Source: Bacteroidota bacterium
GTDB taxonomy: Bacteria > Bacteroidota > Bacteroidia > Chitinophagales > Chitinophagaceae
Direction: 5' to 3'
Length of the DNA: 41,775 bases
Assembly (NCBI GenBank): GCA_947454025.1
Contig: CANGIZ010000012.1
Location: 1 to 41,775 of the forward strand
Shown here: in pieces, positions 8,700-17,600 of the stretch
Position numbering within the stretch: the stretch's first letter is position 1
Layout of the letters: each line of letters opens with the position of its first letter
Translations under genes and position numbers: made by a program
Notes under the pieces: model-generated
What the model was told of the DNA's origin: nothing
The model's input: only the letters and a program-made list of their open reading frames with translations
Database searches by the model: none

Positions 8700-9167
8700 T
8701 TAAATCCCTTTTAATGCTTCTTTTAAATTTAACTTTTGTTCTGTTGAAAATTCAATGGGCATATGTTTTGTAAATAGGCCTTTGGATAGTGTGGCGTCCC
8801 CTTTAACCGTAATTTTCATGGGTTTGTTAAAAAGAATGTCAACACTGTGTTTTAAAATGCTTGACAATTCAATTTCCATTTTGGCTGGCATTACAAATTC
8901 AGTGTTGGCTGGAATAGTAAATGCGGTGTCTAAATGATAATGCGTAAAAGGTTGATCATTTACCAATACATCACAATCTAATTGTTTTAATATTAATTCA
9001 AAATGATTTGGATTTTGATATGCAAAACTTGCATTGAACACATTTTTACCCAAACTCGCTTTTTCCACTTTAATAGATTTTAATCCTTTAAATACAAAAG
9101 GCTTAGGAGTCGCACAGCTTGCTGCGAATAATATAATTACAAATAATAAGGTTCTATTTAGCTTCAT
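8700..9167 (-). CDS. LEA type 2 (WHy-domain) family lipoprotein
   Basis: A 155-residue predicted lipoprotein: the N-terminus has two basic residues, a hydrophobic stretch and FAASC with Cys18. The mature part has the LEA type 2 pattern, with a beta-rich domain starting KSIKVEKASLGKNVFNASFAYQNPNHF and the NPN motif followed by a second strand set (LDTAFTIPANTEF). Such proteins are found in envelope and stress contexts, but no activity is assigned. Convergent with pyrE; divergent from WbqC. Confidence 0.82.
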   Translation of the reverse strand: MKLNRTLLFVIILFAASCATPKPFVFKGLKSIKVEKASLGKNVFNASFAYQNPNHFELILKQLDCDVLVNDQPFTHYHLDTAFTIPANTEFVMPAKMEIELSSILKHSVDILFNKPMKITVKGDATLSKGLFTKHMPIEFSTEQKLNLKEALKGI

Positions 9168-9239
9168 TCTACAAATTTCGTTAAAATTAATAGGTTATTG
9201 CAGGAACTGAAAATATATTTACACAACTATTTGTTAAGT

Positions 9240-9833
9240 ATGCTCATTACCGATTTACAATACTTTGGAACCATCAGTCATATTCAATCTTTGTTAAAAG
9301 AAGATCATGTCTACTTTGATAATCAGCATCCATTCTCTAAAATGAGTTTTAAAAATAGAATGGTGATTGCAACTGCTCAAGGCCCATTGCATTTAACCAT
9401 CCCCATTATCGGAGGCAGAGATCAAAAGAGTCCTTTACGTGACATTCAAATTGCCTATGATAGTCCATGGCACGAACAACATTATAAAGCACTTGTGTCC
9501 AACTATCAACGATCTCCGTATTTTGAATACTACCAGGATGAACTTAAATGCATATACGATGCTAAGCCAAAAATGTTAATTGATTTTTTAATGAGCAACC
9601 ATATTTGGACTAAAAAACAAATAAAAGGAAAATGGGAAATAGAAAAAGAGACCACTCACCAGGATCGATTATTTGATCCATATCTTCCTAAAAATTATCA
9701 AACCTATCCCAATGCATTAAAATACCAACAGGTATTTGAAGACAGAATAGGTTTTTTGCCTAACTTATCTATTCTTGATTTATTATTTAATTGTGGTGGA
9801 AAACAGGCATATCAATTATTGTTGTCTGTTTAA
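9240..9833 (+). CDS. WbqC family protein
   Basis: A WbqC-family protein of 197 residues counted from the ATG at 9240. An in-frame TTG at 9198 would add 14 residues, but family members usually start close to the TDLQYFG segment, so the ATG is preferred. Recognisable family features are the early LQYFGTISHIQSL (tyrosine-rich strand), the FKNRMVIAT segment, PLHLTIPIIGGR and SPWHEQHYKALVSNY, and a C-terminal FLPNLSILDLLFNCG. Some members lie in O-antigen clusters and are thought to act in sugar modification; here there is no such context. The last 18 bases overlap the 3' end of the convergent M56 peptidase gene. Confidence 0.82.
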   Translation: MLITDLQYFGTISHIQSLLKEDHVYFDNQHPFSKMSFKNRMVIATAQGPLHLTIPIIGGRDQKSPLRDIQIAYDSPWHEQHYKALVSNYQRSPYFEYYQDELKCIYDAKPKMLIDFLMSNHIWTKKQIKGKWEIEKETTHQDRLFDPYLPKNYQTYPNALKYQQVFEDRIGFLPNLSILDLLFNCGGKQAYQLLLSV

Positions 9834-11234
9834 AAATGATTGAACCCATTTTGTGTATTGTTCCATATCAGCCCATTCCGCACTATTCAATATATAATCT
9901 TTGGCCTCATTTGCATCCGTTGCATTTTCAAGTCGTTTTTCAAGCAAAGCCTTTTTTAATTGGTAATTCTTTAAAATAGCACTCATTAAAAGACGCTCCG
10001 CAATTTGATTTTCAATAGAGTCATTCAAGTAATTGTAACTCACCAACTGTATAGGATTTTCATGTGCTTTTATCCATTGTTTCGTATCATTCAGTAATAG
10101 TGAATAGCTAAGGTCTTTATTGTCAGCAGTGATTACTTGAGGCTCGGGAATCGAAACAAGGTGCTTGACAAATACTCTCTTTTTTTTATTTGTAACATAA
10201 TGAGAACGGATATTCAATTCACTGCCTTTAATATGGTGAATAAGGGAAGCTTTACGAACTAAATTTACTAACTGAGTTTTTGCCAATAAAGAAGGGGTGT
10301 TTGTTTTTAAAGGCAATAGGGTAATTGTAATTAATAGAAATACCATTCCTATAACAAGCGATAAAATTGAAGATCTGCGTACTTTGTCATCAAGCTTATT
10401 GATTTTTTTTATCCGATACAATAATTCATTTTGGGTAGGCATTATACCCAAACTCATTTGAATTTGATGTAAGCGATTCATTTTTGCAAGTGCATACAAT
10501 GCTTTTGAATAAATAATTGATTCCTGTGTATGTTCAATTACAAATTCATCACAAGCAATTTCCCTTTGTAAATGCATTTCAGTATGCATCAAATAAGCAA
10601 ATGGATTAAACCATAATATGGTTTTAGCAATTTCAGCAAACCAATTTAGTAAGTAATCCTGTCTAAGGATATGCGCTAGTTCATGCACTAAGACTAGTTT
10701 TATTTGTGTTGAATTTAATTGCGTGCAAATACAAATAGGCAATAAAATAATAGGTTCTAAATACCCAAAAACAATTGGACTATCCACCAACGCACTGGTC
10801 CCAATTTTTATTTTTGAAATTGAGGTGTTTGGAATATCCGCAATTAATTGACTCCATTCATTGGAATGACCAAAATCGGCACTCGATCTTACATTTTCCA
10901 ACTTTACAAATTGAACCAACAATTTGAAACATAAAATCAAAAATGCAATACAATAGGCAGCACCGATCAAAAGGAATAAATTATTGGATTGATTTAGTGA
11001 AATTGAAAAATCAATAAATTGAATAGGATCAAATAGAACGGTTGGGGTTGAGGGCACAAATACATCCCATATGAATTTGCAGGTTGCAATGAATTGAAAA
11101 CCAAACGCCAATACAAAAATTTTTTGGGGTTTAATATTTAAATAGGCTGCTATACTTTGATACACTAGCCATAAACATCCCAAGAAAATAAGATTATTTA
11201 AAATCGCAAATGGTATATTAGATAAAGCTACCAT
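9816..11234 (-). CDS. M56 family (BlaR1-type) membrane metallopeptidase
   Basis: A membrane zinc peptidase that, in the BlaR1/MecR1 family, responds to a signal and inactivates a BlaI-type repressor. Three hydrophobic helices lie in residues 8-30, 38-58 and 86-110. The zinc motif HELAH is at 184-188 with the third ligand Glu225 in REIACDE, and a further helix is near 292-310. The remaining C-terminal part of about 160 residues is extracytoplasmic and shows no penicillin-binding SxxK/KTG motifs, so this is not a classic beta-lactam sensor. It lies 14 bases after the blaI-like gene, forming a two-gene operon. The signal is unknown. Confidence 0.9.
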   Translation of the reverse strand: MVALSNIPFAILNNLIFLGCLWLVYQSIAAYLNIKPQKIFVLAFGFQFIATCKFIWDVFVPSTPTVLFDPIQFIDFSISLNQSNNLFLLIGAAYCIAFLILCFKLLVQFVKLENVRSSADFGHSNEWSQLIADIPNTSISKIKIGTSALVDSPIVFGYLEPIILLPICICTQLNSTQIKLVLVHELAHILRQDYLLNWFAEIAKTILWFNPFAYLMHTEMHLQREIACDEFVIEHTQESIIYSKALYALAKMNRLHQIQMSLGIMPTQNELLYRIKKINKLDDKVRRSSILSLVIGMVFLLITITLLPLKTNTPSLLAKTQLVNLVRKASLIHHIKGSELNIRSHYVTNKKKRVFVKHLVSIPEPQVITADNKDLSYSLLLNDTKQWIKAHENPIQLVSYNYLNDSIENQIAERLLMSAILKNYQLKKALLEKRLENATDANEAKDYILNSAEWADMEQYTKWVQSFLNRQQ

Positions 11235-11248
11235 AGTTACAAAAATGA

Positions 11249-11629
11249 CTATCCTTTAGATTCTAATTGTTTTATCAAATTTTTGATCTCCATTAAATCG
11301 GCATTGGTTGGCTTGTGTTTACCTAAGGCTTGCATTACCAATTGAGAAGTACTTCCGCTAAACAAGGTTTTAATCATTTTACCTATATATTGCTCCTGTG
11401 CTTTCTCCTTGTCAAAATTGGGCATATAAATATGCGTTTTAGCGGTTTCATTTCTGGACACCAACCCTTTTTCATGCATGATTTGCATTAATTTAAGGGT
11501 AGTAGTATAACCCACTTCCTTAGTTTGAAATATGACTTCATGCACTTCACGAACAGTTGCATTTTCTTTCTCCCATAAAATGCTTAAAATTTCTAATTCA
11601 CTTTCAGTAGGCTTAAATACTTTGCTCAT
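11249..11629 (-). CDS. BlaI/MecI/CopY family transcriptional regulator
   Basis: A winged-helix repressor of 126 residues. The family pattern is clear: PTESELEILSILWEKENATVREVHE, then YTTTLKLMQIMHEKGLVSR (recognition helix and wing), then a C-terminal dimerisation part. BlaI-type repressors bind dyads at their own promoters and are cut by the partner M56 peptidase, encoded next in the operon. A perfect 6-base inverted repeat with a 6-base spacer lies 5-22 bases upstream of the ATG and is a good operator candidate. No beta-lactamase gene is adjacent; the nearest serine hydrolase is 2.6 kb away beyond hppA. Confidence 0.92.
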   Translation of the reverse strand: MSKVFKPTESELEILSILWEKENATVREVHEVIFQTKEVGYTTTLKLMQIMHEKGLVSRNETAKTHIYMPNFDKEKAQEQYIGKMIKTLFSGSTSQLVMQALGKHKPTNADLMEIKNLIKQLESKG

Positions 11630-11633
11630 AGTA

Positions 11634-11651
11634 TTACGATTAAATTCGTAA
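11634..11651. promoter_or_regulatory. Candidate BlaI operator dyad
   Basis: TTACGA (11634-11639), six bases, then TCGTAA (11646-11651), a perfect inverted repeat ending 5 bases before the blaI-like ATG on the minus strand. Its position and size fit autoregulation by a BlaI dimer. Binding is inferred. Confidence 0.5.
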
Positions 11652-11682
11652 GCAATCTACTGTATCAGAAGGATATAACAAA

Positions 11683-11710
11683 AAATCCCCCCGAAAATTC
11701 GGAGGGATTT
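11683..11710 (-). terminator. Rho-independent terminator after hppA
   Basis: Stem of about 13 bases with one mismatch (11683-11695 with 11698-11710) around a 2-base centre; the true loop is probably slightly larger. On the minus strand it ends in a run of T. It lies 36 bases past the hppA stop codon and insulates the blaI operon from hppA. Confidence 0.8.
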
Positions 11711-11746
11711 ATGTTAAAATATATTGAAAATATCTACTTGTATAGA

Positions 11747-14188
11747 TTACTTCATTTTAATATAAGAAGCGTATTTAGCATTTTGCTCATCAGTTAATGC
11801 TTTACCATTTACCGAAATTTTACCATTTTTAATTTGGATATTAACGTTATCCTTAGGTGCTAAACCATCCGCTTGTAATGCTTGAACCAAAGTTTTTGCA
11901 TCGGCAGAAACTGTTACTGTTTTGCTTTTATCGCAACATGCTGAATCACCCATTTTAGCACATGCTGCTGAATCCATTTTAGCACAAGCTGAATCCGACT
12001 TCATTACTGAAATTTCAACAGTTTGTTGCTTTGAAGTTGCTGCACTTGTAGGATGCATTTTTGCCAATGTTGGTGCTAATACCAATGAAACAATCGACAT
12101 TAACTTAATCAAGATATTCATTGAAGGACCAGATGTATCTTTAAATGGATCACCCACCGTATCACCTGTTACAGATGCTTTATGTGGTTCTGATTTTTTA
12201 TAGAACATCTCGCCATTTATTTCAACACCTTTTTCAAAAGATTTTTTAGCATTATCCCATGCACCACCAGCATTGTTTTGGAAAATACCCATCAATACAC
12301 CACTCACTGTTGCACCCGCTAAGAAACCACCTAAAGCTTCAGGGCCTAATGTGAAACCGATTAAGATAGGAGAGATGATTGTGATGGCACCTGGTAACAT
12401 CATTTTTTTCAAAGATGCTTCCGTTGAAATAGCCACACATTTATCATATTCTGGTTTACCTGTACCTTCCATAATGCCTGGAATGGTACGGAACTGACGA
12501 CGCACTTCTTCCACCATTGCCATTGCAGCTTCACCCACCGCACGAATCGCTAATGAAGAGAAAATGAAAGGTATCATACCTCCAACAAATAAAGCAGCTA
12601 ATACATCAGCTTTATAAATGTCAATATGTTGGTTATTTGGCATCGCTACACCTACAAAGGCTGCGAATAAAGCTAATGAAGTTAATGCAGCAGAAGCAAT
12701 GGCAAAACCTTTACCACTTGCAGCAGTTGTATTACCCACAGCATCTAAAATATCTGTTTTTTCACGAATTTCAGCTGGCAATTCACTCATTTCAGCAATA
12801 CCACCTGCGTTATCTGCAATTGGACCAAAAGCATCAATTGCTAATTGCATAGCAGTTGTTGCCATCATACCTGCAGCAGCAATTGCTACACCATATAAAC
12901 CTGCACAAGCAAATGAACCATAAATACCAGCAGCTAATACCAAAATTGGATAGAACGTAGATTCCATACCAATTGCTAAACCACCAATAATATTTGTTGC
13001 ATGACCAGTGCTAGATTGTTTGATAATACTTAAAACTGGACGCTTACCCATTGCAGTGTAGTATTCAGTAATAATACTCATTAAAGTACCTACCACTAAA
13101 CCAACTGCTATCGCACCAATTACACCGTTTCTTGTAAATTCTAAACCACGTAATACCATTGTTTCTGGTAAAATGTTAGATACTAAAAAGTAACAAGCAA
13201 TTGCAGTTAATACCATTGAACCATAGTTACCCATGTTCAACGCTTTTTGAACTGTTGCAGTATTCAAACCAGCGCTTTCGCTAATTCTTACAAAGAAAGT
13301 ACCAACGATAGATAATAAAATACCTACGCCAGCGATTAACATTGGCAATAAGATAGGAGATAAACCACCAAATGCATCTACTAATTTAGCACCATTTGCA
13401 CCAGTTACTTCTTGTCCTAATACCATTGTAGCCAATACAGTTGCAACATAAGAACCGAATAAATCGGCACCCATACCAGCAACGTCACCTACGTTATCAC
13501 CCACATTATCTGCGATAGTTGCAGGGTTACGAGGATCATCTTCAGGAATTCCAGCTTCTACTTTACCCACTAAATCCGCTCCAACGTCTGCAGCTTTTGT
13601 GTAGATACCACCACCCACACGCGCAAATAATGCGATAGACTCAGCACCCAAAGAGAATCCAGTTAAAATTTCTATTGTACGTAACATTCCTTCAGCATCC
13701 CCTTCTGGTGAGAAGTAATGTTTGATAATTAAAAATAAACCACCCAAACCTAACACAGCTAAACCAGATACGCCTAAGCCCATTACGGATCCACCAGTGA
13801 AAGATACTTTTAAAGCACGCGCTAAACTTGTTTTAGCAGCTTCGGCAGTTCTTACGTTTGCTTTGGTAGCAATCTTCATACCAATGTATCCTGCAGTAGC
13901 ACTAAATACAGCACCAATCACAAAAGACACTGCGATGCTCCAGTGGCTAGACTCATTTTTTGAAGCCATGAAACCTAATAATAAGGCAACAATCACTACA
14001 AAATAACCTAGGATTTTCCACTCTGCTTTTAAGAAAGCCATAGCACCTTCAGCAATATAATTACTGATTTCTTTCATTCTGTCATTACCGGCATCTTGTT
14101 TAGATACCCAGTTGAATTTTAATAGGGTATAAAGTAAACCAACGATACCCATTGCCGGAACGGCATAAAATAATAAATTGTTGTTCAT
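11747..14188 (-). CDS. hppA: K+-dependent membrane-bound pyrophosphatase with cysteine-rich C-terminal tail
   Basis: Inner-membrane ion pump that uses pyrophosphate hydrolysis to export H+ and/or Na+. The ATG at 14188 gives 813 residues; an in-frame TTG two codons upstream is less likely. The multi-helix core carries the substrate motif DDPRNPATIADNVGDNVGD and the C-terminal EYDKCVAISTEASLKKMM region. The determinant region reads GNTTAASGKG, with Ala and Gly at the two positions that are Lys and Thr in K+-independent enzymes, so it should be K+-dependent. Ion choice cannot be read by eye. After the last helix there is an added tail of about 100 residues with a cysteine-rich repeat and a short beta-rich module. 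A TATTTTTG box lies upstream at 14226-14233. Confidence 0.95.
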   Translation of the reverse strand: MNNNLLFYAVPAMGIVGLLYTLLKFNWVSKQDAGNDRMKEISNYIAEGAMAFLKAEWKILGYFVVIVALLLGFMASKNESSHWSIAVSFVIGAVFSATAGYIGMKIATKANVRTAEAAKTSLARALKVSFTGGSVMGLGVSGLAVLGLGGLFLIIKHYFSPEGDAEGMLRTIEILTGFSLGAESIALFARVGGGIYTKAADVGADLVGKVEAGIPEDDPRNPATIADNVGDNVGDVAGMGADLFGSYVATVLATMVLGQEVTGANGAKLVDAFGGLSPILLPMLIAGVGILLSIVGTFFVRISESAGLNTATVQKALNMGNYGSMVLTAIACYFLVSNILPETMVLRGLEFTRNGVIGAIAVGLVVGTLMSIITEYYTAMGKRPVLSIIKQSSTGHATNIIGGLAIGMESTFYPILVLAAGIYGSFACAGLYGVAIAAAGMMATTAMQLAIDAFGPIADNAGGIAEMSELPAEIREKTDILDAVGNTTAASGKGFAIASAALTSLALFAAFVGVAMPNNQHIDIYKADVLAALFVGGMIPFIFSSLAIRAVGEAAMAMVEEVRRQFRTIPGIMEGTGKPEYDKCVAISTEASLKKMMLPGAITIISPILIGFTLGPEALGGFLAGATVSGVLMGIFQNNAGGAWDNAKKSFEKGVEINGEMFYKKSEPHKASVTGDTVGDPFKDTSGPSMNILIKLMSIVSLVLAPTLAKMHPTSAATSKQQTVEISVMKSDSACAKMDSAACAKMGDSACCDKSKTVTVSADAKTLVQALQADGLAPKDNVNIQIKNGKISVNGKALTDEQNAKYASYIKMK

Positions 14189-14225
14189 AAGCAATTCTTG
14201 TACTTTAAATTAAGTTTAAGGTCTG

Positions 14226-14258
14226 CAAAAATAGGGCGAAATGCCCAAAAAATGGCAA
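14226..14258 (-). promoter_or_regulatory. Candidate hppA promoter
   Basis: On the minus strand a TTG (14256-14258), 22 bases, and TATTTTTG (14226-14233) fit the Bacteroidota consensus at the long end of the allowed spacing. The leader would be about 35 bases. The stretch also holds small GGGC/GCCC and TGCCCA/TGGGCA dyads that might terminate the upstream gene. Confidence 0.4.
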
Positions 14259-14270
14259 AAATGGGCAACT

Positions 14271-15494
14271 TTACTCCTCTAGTGCAGTTGTGTCTTCCTT
14301 ACCTGTAAATATGGAGGCCAATTCCTTACCCTTGTAAATGGTTTTATTAAATCGGTTTCCTAATATAATAATGGTTGCCGTTTCCCCTAAAAGGCGCGTA
14401 AACACTGTATTATTTCCATGCCACCAACCATTATGGTAAATCAATTTTTCCTCGTTTGGCTTTAAAAGCATACGCCAACCAAGCCCATAATTATGGTAAT
14501 TTCTGGTTAAAGGACTTTTTGGTTCATATGCCATTTGAAGGGTAGAAGAGCTTAAAAAAGTACCTTCTGTTAAGGCCTTATCCCATAATAACATGTCACG
14601 AGCCGTACTATATACATTCTTATCACCATATATACAGTCATATTTTTCAATACGATATGGTTGCATTTTTGCATTATAAGAAGGCGTATAACGGTCAATT
14701 ACTTTTGCATTAAAGATATAAGTGTTGTTCATTTTCAAAGGCTTGAAAATGGTTTGAGCCATAAAAGTTGGGAAGTCCTGCCCAGTGATTTTTTCAATGA
14801 TTAAAGCCAACATTACATAGTTGGTATTACAATATTTAAACACTCTGTCGGCATGTGCTTGAGGTGCTGGGCGTTTAGCAACCATATAATCCAATACATC
14901 TTGGTTACTGTATATACCTTGTTTAAAAGGTGCATCATTCGAAATGAGTTGTAATTTTTTTACCCATCTCCCTTTTTTATTTTTAGATTTTATGGCAAGA
15001 TATTTATGCGTTTCCATAAAATAAGTATAGTCAGGCAATCCACTGCGATGTGACAACAATTCCTCGATAGTAACATCGGTATAAGGGAAATTGGGAAGGT
15101 ATTTAGTAACTGGTGCTTGTAAGTCTAATTTATGTTGCTCCCATAATTTAAGCGCAGCCATACCCGTAAATGTTTTTGAGATAGAAGCAAGATGGATAGG
15201 GGTTTCAGCAACAATTGGAGATTTACTCGCAAAATTGGAAAAACCCTTATAATCTTCAAATACAATTTCTCCATTCTTAGCCACTAAAATTTCACCGCTA
15301 AAATTTTTCCCTAACAACTTCTCATATTTAGTGCGCACTTCATCGGCATATTTTTCTTTTTCGCCAGCTCCTAAATGCTTATATGTAAAATTAGATGATA
15401 CCGATGTTTCGGTATTCATTCTTGGACCTTGACCTGTTCCGCAAGCACAGCTTAAAAAGAAAATTCCAAACAATAACGACATCCTCACAATCAT
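14271..15494 (-). CDS. Serine hydrolase lipoprotein, class C beta-lactamase-like fold
   Basis: A 407-residue penicillin-binding-protein-type serine hydrolase, predicted to be a lipoprotein (hydrophobic start, FFLSCACG with Cys16 or Cys18). The catalytic set is complete: SISK at 104-107, YCN at 221-223 and HNG at 354-356 in place of KTG. This pattern is shared by class C-like esterases, D-aminopeptidases and peptidoglycan enzymes, so the substrate is open. HLSHRSGLP-like text (SHRSGLPDY, 148-156) is typical. It lies upstream of hppA on the same strand with 82 bases between, and is divergent from serA. A link to the blaI-M56 pair is possible but not shown. Confidence 0.88.
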   Translation of the reverse strand: MIVRMSLLFGIFFLSCACGTGQGPRMNTETSVSSNFTYKHLGAGEKEKYADEVRTKYEKLLGKNFSGEILVAKNGEIVFEDYKGFSNFASKSPIVAETPIHLASISKTFTGMAALKLWEQHKLDLQAPVTKYLPNFPYTDVTIEELLSHRSGLPDYTYFMETHKYLAIKSKNKKGRWVKKLQLISNDAPFKQGIYSNQDVLDYMVAKRPAPQAHADRVFKYCNTNYVMLALIIEKITGQDFPTFMAQTIFKPLKMNNTYIFNAKVIDRYTPSYNAKMQPYRIEKYDCIYGDKNVYSTARDMLLWDKALTEGTFLSSSTLQMAYEPKSPLTRNYHNYGLGWRMLLKPNEEKLIYHNGWWHGNNTVFTRLLGETATIIILGNRFNKTIYKGKELASIFTGKEDTTALEE

Positions 15495-15603
15495 CTGTTA
15501 GTATTTATAGGGTATTAATGAACAATTACAAAAATAACGCAGTTTTGGACATTTTATTGTTAATGAAACCTAAAGGCAGTTATATTTTTTTTAACTTTGC
15601 TGC

Positions 15604-16842
15604 ATGAGCAATTTAGATAACACTAGCTACCCAAAGGATAAAATCAAAATACTGTTTTTAGAAAATATCAGTGAAAAAGCAGTTCAATATTTTAAACACC
15701 AAGGATATTCGGATGTGAAAAAAGTAGCTGGAGCATTAAGTGAGGAAGAATTGATTAAAGCAATTAAAGATGTTCATATTTTAGGAATTCGTTCCAAAAC
15801 ATTTATTTCAAAAAAGGTTTTAGATAGCGCAAAAAAATTACAAGCCATTGGTTGTTTTTGTATAGGTACCAATCAAGTGGATATAAAGGCTTGTAAACAA
15901 AAAGGAATTGCGGTTTTTAATGCCCCTTATAGTAATACAAGGAGTGTGGCAGAATTGGTAATTGGATCCTCTATCATGTTGATTCGTAAAATAATTGATA
16001 AAAATAAATCTGCACACGAAGGCATTTGGAACAAAGAAGCAAAGGGCAGTTTTGAATTAAGAGGAAAAACAATTGGACTAATTGGTTACGGAAATATTGG
16101 GATGCAAACGAGTATCATGGCCGAAGCCATGGGCATGAAGGTTAAGTTTTATGATATTGAAACAAAACTTCCTTTGGGCAATGCAGTAGCAGTAAAATCT
16201 ATAAAAGAATTGGTAAGCAGTGCTGATATTATTTCATTGCATGTGCCAGAAACAAGTCAAACCAAAAACTTAATCAGTAAAGAAGTTATTAAGCAAATTA
16301 AGCAAGGTGCCATTTTAATCAACTATGCAAGGGGAGAAGTAGTGGATTTAGATGCATTAGCTGAAGCCATTAAAAGTAAACATATTAGCGGTGCTGCCAT
16401 TGATGTATATCCATGGGAGCCAGAAAAGAATGGTGATAAATTTGAAACTCCTTTGCAAGGATTATCCAATGTAATTTTAACACCACATATAGGAGGTTCT
16501 ACCGAAGAAGCACAAGAAAATATTGGCGAAGATGTAAGTATTAAATTATACCAATATTTAGAACGAGGCGTTTCGAATGGTTCACATTCTATTCCTGCAA
16601 TAAGTTTGCCACCAGTAGACGGTGCACATCGTATTTTACATATTCACAATAATGTTCCAGGCGTATTAAGCGCCATCAACACTGTGATGTCTAAAAACAA
16701 AATCAATATCGTGGGTCAATACTTAAAAACCAACGAAGAAATTGGTTATGTTGTTTTAGATGTAGATTCTAAACTGTCAAAAAAGGCAATAGAATTATTG
16801 AGAGATGTGAAAGAAACAATTCGTGTAAGAATGTTGTACTAG
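15604..16842 (+). CDS. serA: D-3-phosphoglycerate dehydrogenase
   Basis: Oxidises 3-phosphoglycerate to 3-phosphohydroxypyruvate, the first step of serine synthesis. The 412-residue protein is closely like the E. coli enzyme along its length: AIGCFCIGTNQVD, NAPYSNTRSVAELV, the Rossmann motif IGLIGYGNIG, a catalytic ARGEVVD arginine, TPHIGGSTEEAQENIG with the catalytic histidine, and a C-terminal ACT domain (about 340-412) starting at HRILHIHNNVPGVL. The ACT domain suggests feedback inhibition by serine, as known for this type. A perfect TAACTTTG box (15592-15599) ends only four bases before the ATG, so the mRNA may have almost no leader. Confidence 0.96.
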   Translation: MSNLDNTSYPKDKIKILFLENISEKAVQYFKHQGYSDVKKVAGALSEEELIKAIKDVHILGIRSKTFISKKVLDSAKKLQAIGCFCIGTNQVDIKACKQKGIAVFNAPYSNTRSVAELVIGSSIMLIRKIIDKNKSAHEGIWNKEAKGSFELRGKTIGLIGYGNIGMQTSIMAEAMGMKVKFYDIETKLPLGNAVAVKSIKELVSSADIISLHVPETSQTKNLISKEVIKQIKQGAILINYARGEVVDLDALAEAIKSKHISGAAIDVYPWEPEKNGDKFETPLQGLSNVILTPHIGGSTEEAQENIGEDVSIKLYQYLERGVSNGSHSIPAISLPPVDGAHRILHIHNNVPGVLSAINTVMSKNKINIVGQYLKTNEEIGYVVLDVDSKLSKKAIELLRDVKETIRVRMLY

Positions 16843-16868
16843 TTTGTATTAAGTTAAATGAAGTGCTC

Positions 16869-17597
16869 CTAATTTAACGCAGCAATCATAGCTTTAATTT
16901 CATTTTCATCGACACCCATGAACACCATATTTTCGTTCATGCCTGGAGCATTGTATTGCATTAAAGATGGTATTGCTTTTCTTGCTGAACTATGAATCTC
17001 AGTTGCACCAGTTTCATCTATAATTTTTTTACAATTATTAGCACGCACACCACTTCCAGGTAAAATAATGATACGCCCCGCCGCTTTTTCAACTAATAGT
17101 TTAATGAATGGGATTGCATTTTCAACATTGGGCACTTGTCCACTTGTTAAGATTCTTTTACATCCTGTTGTAATAATATCTTCCATTCCTTTTAAGGCGT
17201 CATTGCATCGGTCAAAAGCCCTATGAAACGTAATTTGCATAGGTGCTGCTAATTGAACCAATTCGGTGGTGCGCTTAGTGTCAATAGTACCGTCTGCATT
17301 TAATAAACCAATCACTGCAGCAGGATAGCCCAATTCTTTTACTAATAATAAATCAGCTTTAATACATGCATACTCCGCATCGGAATACAAAAAATCGCCG
17401 CCTCTTGGTCGAATAATTGGAAACACTGGCTTGTTTGTTAACCCAATTAATGTTTTCAAACTTCCATATGAGGGAGTAGTGCCGCCTTCACTTGGATTTT
17501 CACAAAATTCGATACGATCCGCACCAGCTTTTAATGCAGCTAATGCAGATTCCACCGAAAAGACAGCCACCTCAATTATTATTTTCTTTTCACTCAT
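16869..17597 (-). CDS. cutC: CutC family protein (copper homeostasis)
   Basis: A 242-residue TIM-barrel protein. The CutC signature is clear: EVAVFSVESALAALKAGADRIEFCENPSEGGTTPSYG at the N-terminus (seen as consecutive shorter motifs), FPIIRPRGGDFLYSD, TFHRAFDRC, LTSGQ and LPGSGVRANN. CutC is named for copper tolerance in E. coli, but its biochemical role is disputed. It follows the N-glycosylasparaginase gene by 3 bases, so the two are almost surely translated from one mRNA. That pairing suggests a link to sugar or amino-sugar metabolism, though this is inference. Confidence 0.92.
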   Translation of the reverse strand: MSEKKIIIEVAVFSVESALAALKAGADRIEFCENPSEGGTTPSYGSLKTLIGLTNKPVFPIIRPRGGDFLYSDAEYACIKADLLLVKELGYPAAVIGLLNADGTIDTKRTTELVQLAAPMQITFHRAFDRCNDALKGMEDIITTGCKRILTSGQVPNVENAIPFIKLLVEKAAGRIIILPGSGVRANNCKKIIDETGATEIHSSARKAIPSLMQYNAPGMNENMVFMGVDENEIKAMIAALN

Positions 17598-17600
17598 GGA

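Noticed and set aside
11922..14006. Long plus-strand open frames opposite hppA
   Set aside because: They are shadows of the alanine- and glycine-rich hppA coding strand, with no recognisable protein features.
14271..15494. Serine hydrolase as a BlaI-controlled beta-lactamase
   Set aside because: It is 2.6 kb from the blaI pair, separated by hppA and a terminator, and has no matching dyad upstream that I could see.
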